A stretch of DNA of 37,676 nucleotides from Ruminococcus sp. (GCF_024684275.1 NZ_JAIKXF010000108.1:1-37676); one strand, 5' to 3'; positions 25,789 through 34,077 are shown, counted from the first letter of the stretch. Numbers and translations are program-made. Notes: generated by a model not told the origin, from the sequence alone.

Positions 25789-26718
25789 ATGAAAAAGACA
25801 ATCGCAATGGCAGCTGCTCTGCTTATTTCATGTTCAGCTGTCTGTATGACTTCATTCGCTGCTGACGAAACTAAGGTATATGTTACAATTACCGACGACA
25901 AAAAGGACCTCGTACTCGTTCAGGAGCCTGTCACCGTTACCGATATTGACAGTGACGGCAAGCTCACTGTCAACGATGCGCTCTATATCGCTCATGAGAA
26001 TAAATATGAAGGCGGCGCAGCAGCAGGCTATAAGTCCTCTGCAGGACAGTGGGGACTCGGTCTTGACAAGCTCTGGGGCGTTGAGAACGGCGGCAGCTAT
26101 GGCTACTATGTAAATGACAATATGGCTATGGGACTTACAGATGAAGTGAAAAACAACGACCAGCTGCAGGCTTTCGTTTATCCCGATCCAAAGGACTATA
26201 ACTATAACTACAGTTATTTCGATGCTAAGGACGGCGGCGAAAAGGGCGCTGATTCCGAGGTCACATTGACACTTTCATATGTATATTTCGATGAGAACTA
26301 TGCACCTAAATCAAAGGCTCTCGAAGGGGCTTCGATCACTGTAAACGGCAAGGAAACCGAGTACAAGACCGATTCTGAGGGAAAAGCCACAATAAAGCTC
26401 ACTGAGAGCGGCAAAAACATTATCAGTGCTGTCGGCTCAAGCGTAAATATAGTTCCCCCTGTTTACATAGTAAATGTAAACGGTGAGTCTGCTGTAACAA
26501 CCACCTTGACCGAAGCAACAACAACAACAACAACAACAACAACTGCTGCCACTACAACTACGACAACTGCAACAACTTCAAAGACAACTGCAAAGACTAC
26601 CACAGCAGCAAGATCAAACTCTCCAAAGACAGGTGTCAAGGGTGCAGGTCTGGCTGTATTCGGACTTGCGGGCGCTGCTGCTACAGCCTTTGCTCTGAGA
26701 AGAAAGAATGAGGAATAA
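25789..26718 (+). CDS. secreted DUF4430 (transcobalamin C-terminal-like) protein with sortase signal
   Basis: 309 aa. Signal peptide 1-25 (ends SFAA). Residues about 28-140 form a DUF4430-like domain ending GGSYGYYVNDN...NNDQLQAFVYP. Inside it D52-D63 (DIDSDGKLTVND) is a 12-residue EF-hand-type calcium loop. An Ig/carboxypeptidase-regulatory-like domain follows (LEGASITVNG, YKTDSEGKATIKL), then a Thr-rich linker. SPKTG (278-282), a hydrophobic stretch and RRKNEE make up a sortase-type anchor. It is the first gene behind the cobalamin riboswitch, so a surface corrinoid-binding role is inferred. ATG 25789 has AAGGAG 9 bases upstream. Confidence 0.85.
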   Translation: MKKTIAMAAALLISCSAVCMTSFAADETKVYVTITDDKKDLVLVQEPVTVTDIDSDGKLTVNDALYIAHENKYEGGAAAGYKSSAGQWGLGLDKLWGVENGGSYGYYVNDNMAMGLTDEVKNNDQLQAFVYPDPKDYNYNYSYFDAKDGGEKGADSEVTLTLSYVYFDENYAPKSKALEGASITVNGKETEYKTDSEGKATIKLTESGKNIISAVGSSVNIVPPVYIVNVNGESAVTTTLTEATTTTTTTTTAATTTTTTATTSKTTAKTTTAARSNSPKTGVKGAGLAVFGLAGAAATAFALRRKNEE

Positions 26719-28525
26719 GGTACTCACAGGCTTCCTGTGCATTGTACTTTCATTAGTATTATCACTGTGCTGTGTCCCTGTGGAAGCTCAGTGCAGCGAG
26801 CATACCGCCGAAGAGGTCAGTGACCTTATCGGCGGTATCGTTGATTATAAACTAAGTCATTGCGGCGCAGGCAGCATAGATGAATGGCTCAGCGGCGAAA
26901 TAGCAGAGGGTGCCGGCACCACTTCCGACTGGTATGCCCTTGCACTCAGTCAGTACGGATATACCGACCTTTCTGCCTATGAGCGTTCTCTCTCAAACTA
27001 TCTTTCAAGCAGTAACGTACTCTCAGCGACTTCACGCGAGAAATACGCCCTCGGACTGGCGGCGGCAGGAAGTGAGAACAGCTATATAACCGATATTCTT
27101 GACAGCTCAATCGGCGAGCAGGGCATGATGAGCTGGATATACGGACTTCATGTGCTTAACAACGGCTACACCTGTTCAAAATTTACTGCGGATTCTGTGG
27201 TGGATTCTATACTGACAATGCAGTACGGCGACGGAGGCTGGGCTCTGTTCGGAGAACACGGTGATATTGACGTCACAGCCATGACAGTGCAGGCTCTTGC
27301 GCCCCATATCGGCAGAGGTGATGTTTCTTCGGCTGTGGACAGAGCTATGGATTTCCTATCCGCAAAGCAGAAGCCAAACGGCGGCTATGAGAGCTTCGGA
27401 ACTCCCAATCCCGAGAGCCCATCGCAGGTCCTGACGGCATTATCGGCGCTGAATATAGATTGCAGATACGATGAACGATTCATCAAGGACGGTCATGACC
27501 TCATCGACGGCATAGCCGAGTATCGGCTTGATGACGGCAGCTTCTGTCACACTAAGGGCGGCGAGAGCAATCCTACGGCTACGGTTCAGGCTTTTTACTC
27601 CCTGATAGCATTCCGGCGTATGACAGAGGGCAAGTCTCCCCTTCTTGTGCTGGATAACCGCAGACTTCCCGAAGCTCTCAACGAGGGAGCTGACAGCGGA
27701 CAGCATGAGTCCGAAAAACAGCCTCAGACTACGGCTTCTTCCATAGCTGTGACCACTGCATCAAAAACAACTGCAGCTTCTGCGGCGAAAACAGCTGCAA
27801 CCCTTACAGTAACTGCTAAAACAGGCACTTCTGCCGCTGACGGTTCGGGAACAATATCCACTTCGGGAGAAAGTATCACTTCAACAACAGCGGCTTCGCG
27901 GATAGGTGAAGCTCCAAAAGGCAAAGCTCACAAGCCATTTATTATCCTGATCATTATGGTATCAGCAGGAGTGATCTCCCTTGTTGTCTTTATCACAGGC
28001 AAAAGAAACATCAAGAATTACCTGTTTATCCTTATAATTGCAGGTGCAGCCATAGCTGTTGTGCTTCTGCTCGATATTCAGTCAGCCGAGGACTATTACA
28101 GCGGCAGCAAAAAGGTAAAAAAGAACATCGCAGGTACGGTAACTATGGAGATACGCTGTGACACTATCGCAGGGAGGTCAGATTCCGGGTATATCCCTGC
28201 GGACGGCGTTATCCTGCCGCCTACGGCTTTTGACTTTGAAAGCGGCGAGACAGTCTTTGACATACTCACCGAGGCTGCACAGACCTACGGCATACAGGTG
28301 GAAAACAGAGGCAGTGCAGGCGGCGCTCACGGCATGGTCTATATAGCAGGCATAAATTACATCTATGAGTATGATTTCGGCGACTTATCGGGCTGGGTAT
28401 ATCATGTGAACGGAGTTACGCCCTCACGGGGCTGCGGCGAATATGAGCTCTCTGACGGTGACAGGATAGAATGGCTCTACACCTGCGAGACAGGTCACGA
28501 CATTAACGAGGTATATGAAAAATGA
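26708..28525 (+). CDS. surface protein with alpha/alpha-barrel and DUF4430 domains (intrinsic-factor-like layout)
   Basis: 605 aa. Signal peptide about 1-27, then a helical domain to about residue 330 with terpene-cyclase/prenyltransferase-like repeats: Q172-YGDGGW, KQKPNGGY at 220-227, EYRLDDGSF at 271-279, each followed by a TxxVQAL-type helix. A Thr/Ala linker follows, then two membrane helices (411-431 and 438-455) joined by a short basic loop, so both ends face outside. The DUF4430 domain is about 480-600 (GWVYHVNGVTPSRGCGEYEL, GDRIEWLYTC). Intrinsic factor and transcobalamin hold cobalamin between an alpha/alpha barrel and this beta domain type; function as corrinoid binder is inferred. 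Its ATG overlaps the preceding gene by 11 bases. Confidence 0.83.
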   Translation: MRNKVLTGFLCIVLSLVLSLCCVPVEAQCSEHTAEEVSDLIGGIVDYKLSHCGAGSIDEWLSGEIAEGAGTTSDWYALALSQYGYTDLSAYERSLSNYLSSSNVLSATSREKYALGLAAAGSENSYITDILDSSIGEQGMMSWIYGLHVLNNGYTCSKFTADSVVDSILTMQYGDGGWALFGEHGDIDVTAMTVQALAPHIGRGDVSSAVDRAMDFLSAKQKPNGGYESFGTPNPESPSQVLTALSALNIDCRYDERFIKDGHDLIDGIAEYRLDDGSFCHTKGGESNPTATVQAFYSLIAFRRMTEGKSPLLVLDNRRLPEALNEGADSGQHESEKQPQTTASSIAVTTASKTTAASAAKTAATLTVTAKTGTSAADGSGTISTSGESITSTTAASRIGEAPKGKAHKPFIILIIMVSAGVISLVVFITGKRNIKNYLFILIIAGAAIAVVLLLDIQSAEDYYSGSKKVKKNIAGTVTMEIRCDTIAGRSDSGYIPADGVILPPTAFDFESGETVFDILTEAAQTYGIQVENRGSAGGAHGMVYIAGINYIYEYDFGDLSGWVYHVNGVTPSRGCGEYELSDGDRIEWLYTCETGHDINEVYEK

Positions 28526-29400
28526 GAAGCTTTTCCGAATATAACCCCATAGTCATAGCAGTATGGTTCCTGAGCGCGACTGGCATAGCTATGTTTTGCA
28601 GCTATCCCCTGCTCATGGCGCTGTCTCTGGTGGGAGCTGTTTCATTCTTCCTTATGAGAAACAGGCTTTCACACATAAAAACTCACCTTTTCTTCCTGAT
28701 ACTGTTCCTGATACTCGCCCTTGCCAACCCACTTGTATCCCATAATGGAAAGACCGTGCTCTTTGTTATGAATCACAATCCCGTAACTCTTGAAGCCACG
28801 CTGTACGGCTTAAATTCGGCAGCTATGATAATCGGGGTGCTGTACTGGCTTCGCTCATTCACTCAGATAATGACAAGCGAGAAGCTCCTTTATATCACAG
28901 GAGCTCTCTCCCCGAAGCTGTCACTTGTACTGTCAATGGCTCTGAGGTTCGTCCCCATGTTCGGCAGACAATCCGCGAAGATAAACGCTGCACAGACGGC
29001 AATGGGACTATACAAGGACGACAATATAATAGACGATATAAAGGGAAAGTCGAGGGTGTTCTCAATAATGGTAACGTGGGCGCTGGAAAACGGTATCATA
29101 ACTGCCGACAGCATGGAGGCGAGAGGCTTCGGCTGCGGAAGGCGCACTCAGATGAGGCGATTCCGCTTCACAGGGGCGGATATTATTTTTCTGCTGGTCA
29201 CGACAGGGCTGCTGGGCATTACCTGTGCAGCTATCGGAGCTAAGTCCCTCAGCTTTGGATTCTACCCGTCCATAATGGCTAAAGCTCCCGATAAACTGGG
29301 AGTTTTCGGACTTATCTCATATGGGCTCATGATACTCATGCCCATTATCCTTGAATTGGTGGTGAGCCTTAAATGGAAATACTTGCGGTCAGCGGTCTGA
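28522..29400 (+). CDS. ecfT: ECF transporter transmembrane subunit (EcfT)
   Basis: 292 aa, several hydrophobic helices. The coupling-helix motifs typical of EcfT are seen: SMALRFVPMFGRQ and the ADSMEARGFGCGRRTQMRRF segment with the conserved ARG that contacts the ATPases. It couples ATP hydrolysis to movement of the substrate-binding S subunit. The start overlaps the previous stop as ATGA, and its end overlaps the ATPase gene by 28 bases, so the operon is tightly coupled. Confidence 0.9.
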   Translation: MRSFSEYNPIVIAVWFLSATGIAMFCSYPLLMALSLVGAVSFFLMRNRLSHIKTHLFFLILFLILALANPLVSHNGKTVLFVMNHNPVTLEATLYGLNSAAMIIGVLYWLRSFTQIMTSEKLLYITGALSPKLSLVLSMALRFVPMFGRQSAKINAAQTAMGLYKDDNIIDDIKGKSRVFSIMVTWALENGIITADSMEARGFGCGRRTQMRRFRFTGADIIFLLVTTGLLGITCAAIGAKSLSFGFYPSIMAKAPDKLGVFGLISYGLMILMPIILELVVSLKWKYLRSAV

Positions 29401-31013
29401 CCTTTACATATCCGCAGTGCACAGAGCCTGCTGTCAGAGACATATCCTTTTCCCTTGAACGGGGCGAGTTCGCTGTATTATGCGGAGCTACAGGCAGCGG
29501 CAAATCAACTCTGCTGCGTATGCTGAAAAAAGAGCTTACTCCCCTCGGCGATAAAAAGGGCTCAGTCTGTTTCGGCGGTGCGGAGCTCTCTGAAATGCCT
29601 GCAAAAAGGTCTGCCTCCGCTATAGGCTTCGTTATGCAGAAGCCCGAACAGCAGACAGTTACCGACAAGGTGTGGCATGAGCTGGCTTTCGGACTTGAGA
29701 ACCTCGGCACAGCTCCTGATGAAATATCACGGAGAATAGCTGAAATGGCAAGCTATTTCGGTATCGGTGACTGGTACGGCAGGGACACTGCGGAGCTTTC
29801 CGGCGGTCAGAAACAGCTTCTGAACCTTGCTTCTATACTTGTAATGCAGCCAGAGCTGCTGATACTCGATGAGCCCACTGCTCAGCTTGACCCCATTGCC
29901 GCTGTGGACTTTATCACAACTCTCAGACGTCTTTGCAGTGACCTTTCTATTACGATAATAATGGCTGAACATCGCCTTGAGGACGTTGTGCCCCTGTGTG
30001 ACAGACTTCTCGTTATGGACAAAGGTCAGCTTATTGCCGACGGCAAGCCCTCAGAGGTCATCTCGACACTAAAGGGCTGTCCCGATATTATCTGCGGTAT
30101 GCCTGCGGCTGCTCGGCTTTACGCCGAGCTCAGCGGCAGCGGCAGCTGTCCGCTTACAGTCCGCGAGGGGCGCAGTTTCATTGAGAGCAGCTTCGGAAAC
30201 ACTCCTCGCGGACTGCCGCAGGCTGCGTATGAGCACCCGGACTCAGCGGCTATGGAGTTCAGCGAGGTCTGCTTCCGGTATACACGGGACAGCAGGGATA
30301 TTCTCAGCGGACTCAGCTTTAAGGTATACGAAAAGGAAATATTCTGTATACTTGGCGGAAACGGCTCGGGAAAGACCACCGCACTTTCAGCGGCAGCAGG
30401 ACTTCTCAAACCCTACAGCGGCAGGATAAAGGTATTCGGGAAAAGGCTGAAAGACTATAAAAATCGCTCACTCTACCGCGAGTGCCTTGCAATGCTGCCA
30501 CAGGACGTTCAGACGGTATTTCTCAAAAGCACCGTGCGTCAGGAGCTTGAAGAATGTCATGCCGATGTATCGATGCTCCCCTATGATATTTCGCATCTCA
30601 TGGATAAGCACCCCTACGACCTTTCGGGGGGAGAGCAGCAGCTTGCTGCGCTGGCTAAGGTCATGTCTTCAAAGCCGAGACTGCTCCTTCTTGATGAGCC
30701 GACAAAAGGTCTGGACGCAGGAGCTAAGCTGCGCATTATAGAGATTTTCCGCTCGCTGAAAGAAAAAGGCGTGACAGTGGTCATTGTCACTCATGATGTG
30801 GAATTTGCGGCATTATGTGCGGACAGGTGTGCTATGTTTTTCGGCGGCAGGATAGTCTCGGCAGGTACACCCAATGAGTTTTTCAGCAAAAACAACTTCT
30901 ACACAACAGCCGTGAGCCGCATGACACGGGGATATTTCGACAATGCCGTCACCGTTGCCGACGCGGTGGAGCTCTGCTTACGAAACGGCAGAAAGGATAA
31001 GCCATGCTCCTGA
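29373..31013 (+). CDS. fused ECF transporter ATPase (A and A' domains)
   Basis: 546 aa, two ABC domains in one chain. First: Walker A GATGSGKS (38-45), Q-loop GFVMQKPEQQTVTD, signature LSGGQKQLLNLA, Walker B LLILDEPTAQLDP. Second: Walker A GGNGSGKT (328-335), Q-loop MLPQDVQTVF, signature LSGGEQQLAALAK, Walker B LLLLDEPTKGLDAG. Both halves look catalytically complete. Fusion of EcfA and EcfA' is known in some dedicated ECF systems. GGTGGTGAG before the ATG lies inside ecfT. Energises uptake by the S subunit encoded next. Confidence 0.94.
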   Translation: MEILAVSGLTFTYPQCTEPAVRDISFSLERGEFAVLCGATGSGKSTLLRMLKKELTPLGDKKGSVCFGGAELSEMPAKRSASAIGFVMQKPEQQTVTDKVWHELAFGLENLGTAPDEISRRIAEMASYFGIGDWYGRDTAELSGGQKQLLNLASILVMQPELLILDEPTAQLDPIAAVDFITTLRRLCSDLSITIIMAEHRLEDVVPLCDRLLVMDKGQLIADGKPSEVISTLKGCPDIICGMPAAARLYAELSGSGSCPLTVREGRSFIESSFGNTPRGLPQAAYEHPDSAAMEFSEVCFRYTRDSRDILSGLSFKVYEKEIFCILGGNGSGKTTALSAAAGLLKPYSGRIKVFGKRLKDYKNRSLYRECLAMLPQDVQTVFLKSTVRQELEECHADVSMLPYDISHLMDKHPYDLSGGEQQLAALAKVMSSKPRLLLLDEPTKGLDAGAKLRIIEIFRSLKEKGVTVVIVTHDVEFAALCADRCAMFFGGRIVSAGTPNEFFSKNNFYTTAVSRMTRGYFDNAVTVADAVELCLRNGRKDKPCS

Positions 31014-31690
31014 TACGAAACGAGAAGCTCCGAAACGTCGTGAGAATAGCAGTTCCGTTTGTGATAATTCCTGCGATAGCCATTGCAGGAGCGCTGTTTT
31101 TCGACGAAAAAAGGCATATTCTCATCGCCCTTGCCGTAGCCCTGCTGTCTCTGGTGCTGTTTGAGGCAGGATTCGAGAAAAAGTCCACAGGCACACGGCG
31201 CATGGTCATAGTTGCTGTTATGACGGCTCTTTGCTTTGCAGGACGATTTATCCCCTTTCTGAAACCCATAGCGGCTCTCACTGTCATCACAGCCCTGTAT
31301 CTGGGCGGCGAGGCTGGCTTTCTTGTGGGCTCACTTTCGGCAGTTCTCTCCAACTTCTACTTCGGACAGGGACCGTGGACTGCATTTCAGATGCTTGCAT
31401 GGGGACTTATCGGACTGTTGGCAGGTATGCTCTCAAAGCCCCTGCTGAAAAGCCGCGTATTACTGCTTATCTACGGAGCTATGGCAGGTCTGGGATACTC
31501 ATTTTTCATGGATATATGGACAGTTCTGTGGTACAACGAGGGTTTCAGCGTGAAGCTCTATGCCGCGGCTCTTATCTCGGCGATACCCTATACACTGTCA
31601 TATGCGGTGTCTAACGTGCTGTTCCTGTTCCTGCTTGCAAAGCCATTGGGCGAAAAGCTCTCACGTATCAAGACCAAATACGGAGTATAA
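31004..31690 (+). CDS. ECF transporter substrate-binding (S) subunit, probably corrinoid
   Basis: 228 aa integral membrane protein with about six to eight helices. After an N-terminal pair of helices come the S-component features AVMTALCFAGRFI, LYLGGEAGFLVGSLSAVLSNFYFGQGPWTAFQMLAWG. The Ala/Gly pattern in the first core helix fits contact with EcfT. Substrate cannot be read directly; the cobalamin riboswitch and DUF4430 neighbours point to cobalamin or a precursor (CbrT/CblT-type role). It overlaps the ATPase gene by 10 bases with RBS AAAGGA. No terminator follows, so the HIT gene may be co-transcribed. Confidence 0.82.
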   Translation: MLLIRNEKLRNVVRIAVPFVIIPAIAIAGALFFDEKRHILIALAVALLSLVLFEAGFEKKSTGTRRMVIVAVMTALCFAGRFIPFLKPIAALTVITALYLGGEAGFLVGSLSAVLSNFYFGQGPWTAFQMLAWGLIGLLAGMLSKPLLKSRVLLLIYGAMAGLGYSFFMDIWTVLWYNEGFSVKLYAAALISAIPYTLSYAVSNVLFLFLLAKPLGEKLSRIKTKYGV

Positions 31691-31726
31691 ACAGCTCTAT
31701 ATCATATTTTCAGAAAGGATAAAACA

Positions 31727-32131
31727 ATGAACGACTGTTTTTTTTGTAAAATTGCTGACCACACCATACCGTCAATGACTGTCTATGAGGACGAACACAC
31801 TATTGCCTTTATGGATACGGCAAAGGACGTTGACGGTCATATTCTTGTTATCCCCAAAGCTCACGCCCATAATATCCTTGACTGCGATAATGATACTCTT
31901 TCACAGCTTATATCCGCCGTAAAGAAAGTATCCTGTCATCTTGTTGAGAACTGCGGCTTCGAGGGAGTTAATCTCCTCAATGCCAGCGGTGAGAGCGCAG
32001 GACAGTCAATACAGCACTTCCATATCCATGTTATACCTCGAAAAAGCGGTGATAATATCAACGCATGGCCGCATTTTGACGGTGCAAAAGAGAATATTGA
32101 AGACGTTTTCAAGAAGATAATTATAAAATAA
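31727..32131 (+). CDS. HIT family nucleotide hydrolase/transferase
   Basis: 134 aa. N-terminal CFFCKIADHTIPSMTVYED and C-terminal catalytic triad QHFHIHVIPR (HxHxH) are typical of Hint-type HIT proteins, which hydrolyse purine nucleoside phosphoramidates. Length is normal for the family. Cys residues at the N-terminus (C4, C7) recall the zinc-type HIT branch, partly preserved. RBS AAAGGA lies 7 bases before the ATG. Lies 36 bases after the ECF operon. Confidence 0.93.
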   Translation: MNDCFFCKIADHTIPSMTVYEDEHTIAFMDTAKDVDGHILVIPKAHAHNILDCDNDTLSQLISAVKKVSCHLVENCGFEGVNLLNASGESAGQSIQHFHIHVIPRKSGDNINAWPHFDGAKENIEDVFKKIIIK

Positions 32132-32148
32132 CATTTTTTAATGTTTTT
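32130..32148 (+). terminator. weak AT-rich terminator-like hairpin after the HIT gene
   Basis: AACATT, TTTT, AATGTT then TTTA, starting at the stop codon. The stem is short and AT-only, so readthrough is likely. It precedes the pta promoter. Confidence 0.4.
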
Positions 32149-32175
32149 AGGGGTGTCATCACATATAATTAATAT

Positions 32176-32204
32176 TTGACTTTGACAAACAACTGTGATA
32201 TAAT
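32176..32204 (+). promoter_or_regulatory. strong promoter of pta
   Basis: TTGACT (32176-32181), 17-base spacer, perfect TATAAT (32199-32204), about 39 bases before the ATG. Strong promoter and RBS fit a highly expressed fermentation gene. Confidence 0.88.
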
Positions 32205-32242
32205 AGTAAGGTAAAATTTAAATCCAATGGAGGTCTCTCAAA

Positions 32243-33259
32243 ATGGGAATGTTCGACAAGCTTATAGCAAATCTTAAATCCAGCAAGAAAACCATCGTCT
32301 TCACTGAGGGCAGCGACCCACGTATCCTCTCCGCAGCTGACAGACTTATCAAGGAAAACCTCATGGGCGTTATCCTCTGCGGCAACGTTGACGAGGTAAA
32401 GGCTGCTGCTAAGAACGGCGGCTTCAATATCGACAGCGCTGAGATACTCGACCCTGCTACATACCCCGAAATGGACGCTCTCGTTGCCCAGATGGTCGAG
32501 CTCAGAAAGGGCAAGATGACTGAGGAGGAGTGCCGTGCTGCTCTCTCAAAGTCCAACTACTTCGGAACTATGCTCGTTAAGGCCGGCAAGGCAGACGCTC
32601 TCCTCGGCGGTGCAACATACTCCACAGCTGATACAGTAAGACCTGCTCTCCAGATAATCAAGACCAAGAAGGGCTCTAACCTCGTAAGCTCATCATTCAT
32701 TCTTTTCCGTGAAAAGGACGGCAAGGAAGAAAAGATAGCTATGGGCGACTGCGCTATCAATCTCGGCTACACAGACAGACTCGACAAGGACGGCAATGTG
32801 GTTCTCTCAGCTGCAAGACAGCTTGCAGAGGTTGCTGTTGAGACTGCAAAGACAGCTGATTTCTTCGGCATTGACCCTAAGGTAGCTGTTCTCAGCTTCT
32901 CTACATACGGCTCAGGCAAGGGCGGCACAGTTCAGCTCAGCCACGACGCTGTTATCGAGGCAAGAAACATCGACCCGAACCTCGTTATCGACGGTGAGTT
33001 CCAGTTCGACGCTGCTGTTTCAGCAGAGGTCGCTAAGACAAAGTGCCCTGACTCAAAGGTTGCAGGACAGGCTAACACCTTCATCTTCCCACTTATCGAG
33101 GCTGGCAACATCGGCTACAAGATAGCTCAGAGACTTGGCGGCTATGAGGCTTACGGTCCTATCCTTCAGGGACTTAACGCTCCTATCAACGACCTTTCAA
33201 GAGGCTGCAACGCTGACGAAGTTTACAAAATGGCTATCATCACAGCCGGTATGGCTTAA
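32243..33259 (+). CDS. pta: phosphate acetyltransferase
   Basis: Converts acetyl-CoA and phosphate to acetyl-phosphate, leading to acetate and ATP via acetate kinase. 338 aa, the usual short Pta form (PTA_PTB domain). Typical segments: VFTEGSDPRILSAADRL, SKSNYFGTMLVKAGKADALLGGATYSTADTVRPALQII, VAVLSFSTYGSGKGG, DGEFQFDAAV and FIFPLIEAGNIGYKIAQRLGGY. The codon choice is noticeably cleaner (CTC, AAC, AAG rich) than in neighbouring genes, consistent with high expression. ackA is not adjacent. RBS GGAGG upstream. Confidence 0.96.
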   Translation: MGMFDKLIANLKSSKKTIVFTEGSDPRILSAADRLIKENLMGVILCGNVDEVKAAAKNGGFNIDSAEILDPATYPEMDALVAQMVELRKGKMTEEECRAALSKSNYFGTMLVKAGKADALLGGATYSTADTVRPALQIIKTKKGSNLVSSSFILFREKDGKEEKIAMGDCAINLGYTDRLDKDGNVVLSAARQLAEVAVETAKTADFFGIDPKVAVLSFSTYGSGKGGTVQLSHDAVIEARNIDPNLVIDGEFQFDAAVSAEVAKTKCPDSKVAGQANTFIFPLIEAGNIGYKIAQRLGGYEAYGPILQGLNAPINDLSRGCNADEVYKMAIITAGMA

Positions 33260-33375
33260 GCGGAGAGCCTCCGCACCCTTCTCCGCGCACAGATTTATTC
33301 GTAAGGATAGTTTTTGCCGCGAGGGATAATAAACCGCGCCATACTATTATCGTGTGAAAATGCGAAGCATTAATC

Positions 33376-33396
33376 AATGCATAATGCATAATGCAT
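33376..33396 (+). repeat. 7-bp tandem repeat AATGCAT x3
   Basis: Three exact copies of AATGCAT, followed by AATTATG. Part of a non-coding stretch after pta that also holds the GGGGACG inverted repeat; together they look like an interspersed intergenic element. Confidence 0.75.
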
Positions 33397-33430
33397 AATT
33401 ATGTAGTACACTTAATAAAACGGGATTATA

Positions 33431-33458
33431 TGTAGGGGACGGCGTCCTCGACGTCCCG
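33431..33458. repeat. GC-rich inverted repeat, interspersed-element-like
   Basis: TGTAGGGGACGGCG... with GGGACG (33436-33441) pairing CGTCCC (33452-33457). Short palindromic units beginning TGTAGGGG recur between genes in many Clostridia; membership of this copy is inferred. No ORF or T-run is linked to it. Confidence 0.5.
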
Positions 33459-33488
33459 TAAATAACAGTAAAAATATATTAAATAAGA

Positions 33489-33524
33489 AAAAGGGACTGC
33501 GTTTATTGCAGTCCCTTTTGTTTT
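33489..33524. terminator. bidirectional terminator of pta and the AlbA_2 gene
   Basis: AAAAGGGACTGC (33489-33500), loop GTTTATT, GCAGTCCCTTTT, then GTTTT. Twelve perfect pairs. On the minus strand the same stem ends in a T-run just after the stop at 33534. Confidence 0.93.
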
Positions 33525-33533
33525 ATTCAAAAA

Positions 33534-33989
33534 CTACTCTTTCAGTTCCCTCAGCATTGCAGCTACTTCCTCAACCGAGCATTTATAGTCGCCGTCGCCG
33601 CTGCGCTTATATGTGCCTGTGTAAATACTTCCGCCGATATAAATGGGTTCCTCGCCCTTTCTTATCCTCGGGACAGTTACGACTATGATATGCTTGCCGT
33701 CTATGCGCTTTATCTGAACATCATCGTGAGTAAGGATATTGCGGCTCACCTTCCGCGTATCGCTGATTATCTCCCAAAAATCACTGAGAAGCCACTCCGG
33801 GTCGGGCAGACCAACAGGTCTCAGTGACTTGTCCTCCAGTTCCTCGACTCCGAGAAGTATCACGCCGCCGAGAGTATTTGCAAAAGCGGAATAAGTCTCC
33901 CAGAGGCTGTCGGGAAGTCCGCCGATAGCCTTTTTTGCTTCTATACGATTAGTTTCCTTGTATTTTTCAAGGTGCATTATGTCTATCAT
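33534..33989 (-). CDS. stand-alone AlbA_2 (Schlafen-type) domain protein
   Basis: 151 aa. The AlbA_2 fold is recognisable: KETNRIEAKKAIGGLPDSLWETYSAFANTLGG, VILLGVEE and a C-terminal YIGGSIYTGTYKRSGDGDYKCSVEEV. In most proteins this domain is the N-terminus of a 400-550-aa transcriptional regulator or helicase-like protein; here it ends soon after the domain (AAMLRELKE). Either a natural single-domain form or a truncated relic. ATG 33989 is preferred because AAAGGGGAG lies 6 bases before it. Function is likely nucleic acid related, not proven. Confidence 0.75.
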   Translation of the reverse strand: MIDIMHLEKYKETNRIEAKKAIGGLPDSLWETYSAFANTLGGVILLGVEELEDKSLRPVGLPDPEWLLSDFWEIISDTRKVSRNILTHDDVQIKRIDGKHIIVVTVPRIRKGEEPIYIGGSIYTGTYKRSGDGDYKCSVEEVAAMLRELKE

Positions 33990-34077
33990 GGTCCGCTCCC
34001 CTTTCATTTATATTATACTCGTTATGACCACATCAGTCAAGTGAAAGAATACATTGCTGAAAGCTCTGAATAACATA

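Noticed and set aside
25942..25977. Dockerin module in the DUF4430 protein
   Set aside because: Only one calcium loop is present and it lies inside another domain; dockerins have two.
33260..33274. GCGGAG-AGC-CTCCGC hairpin right after pta as its terminator
   Set aside because: No T-run follows; the real terminator is at 33489-33524.
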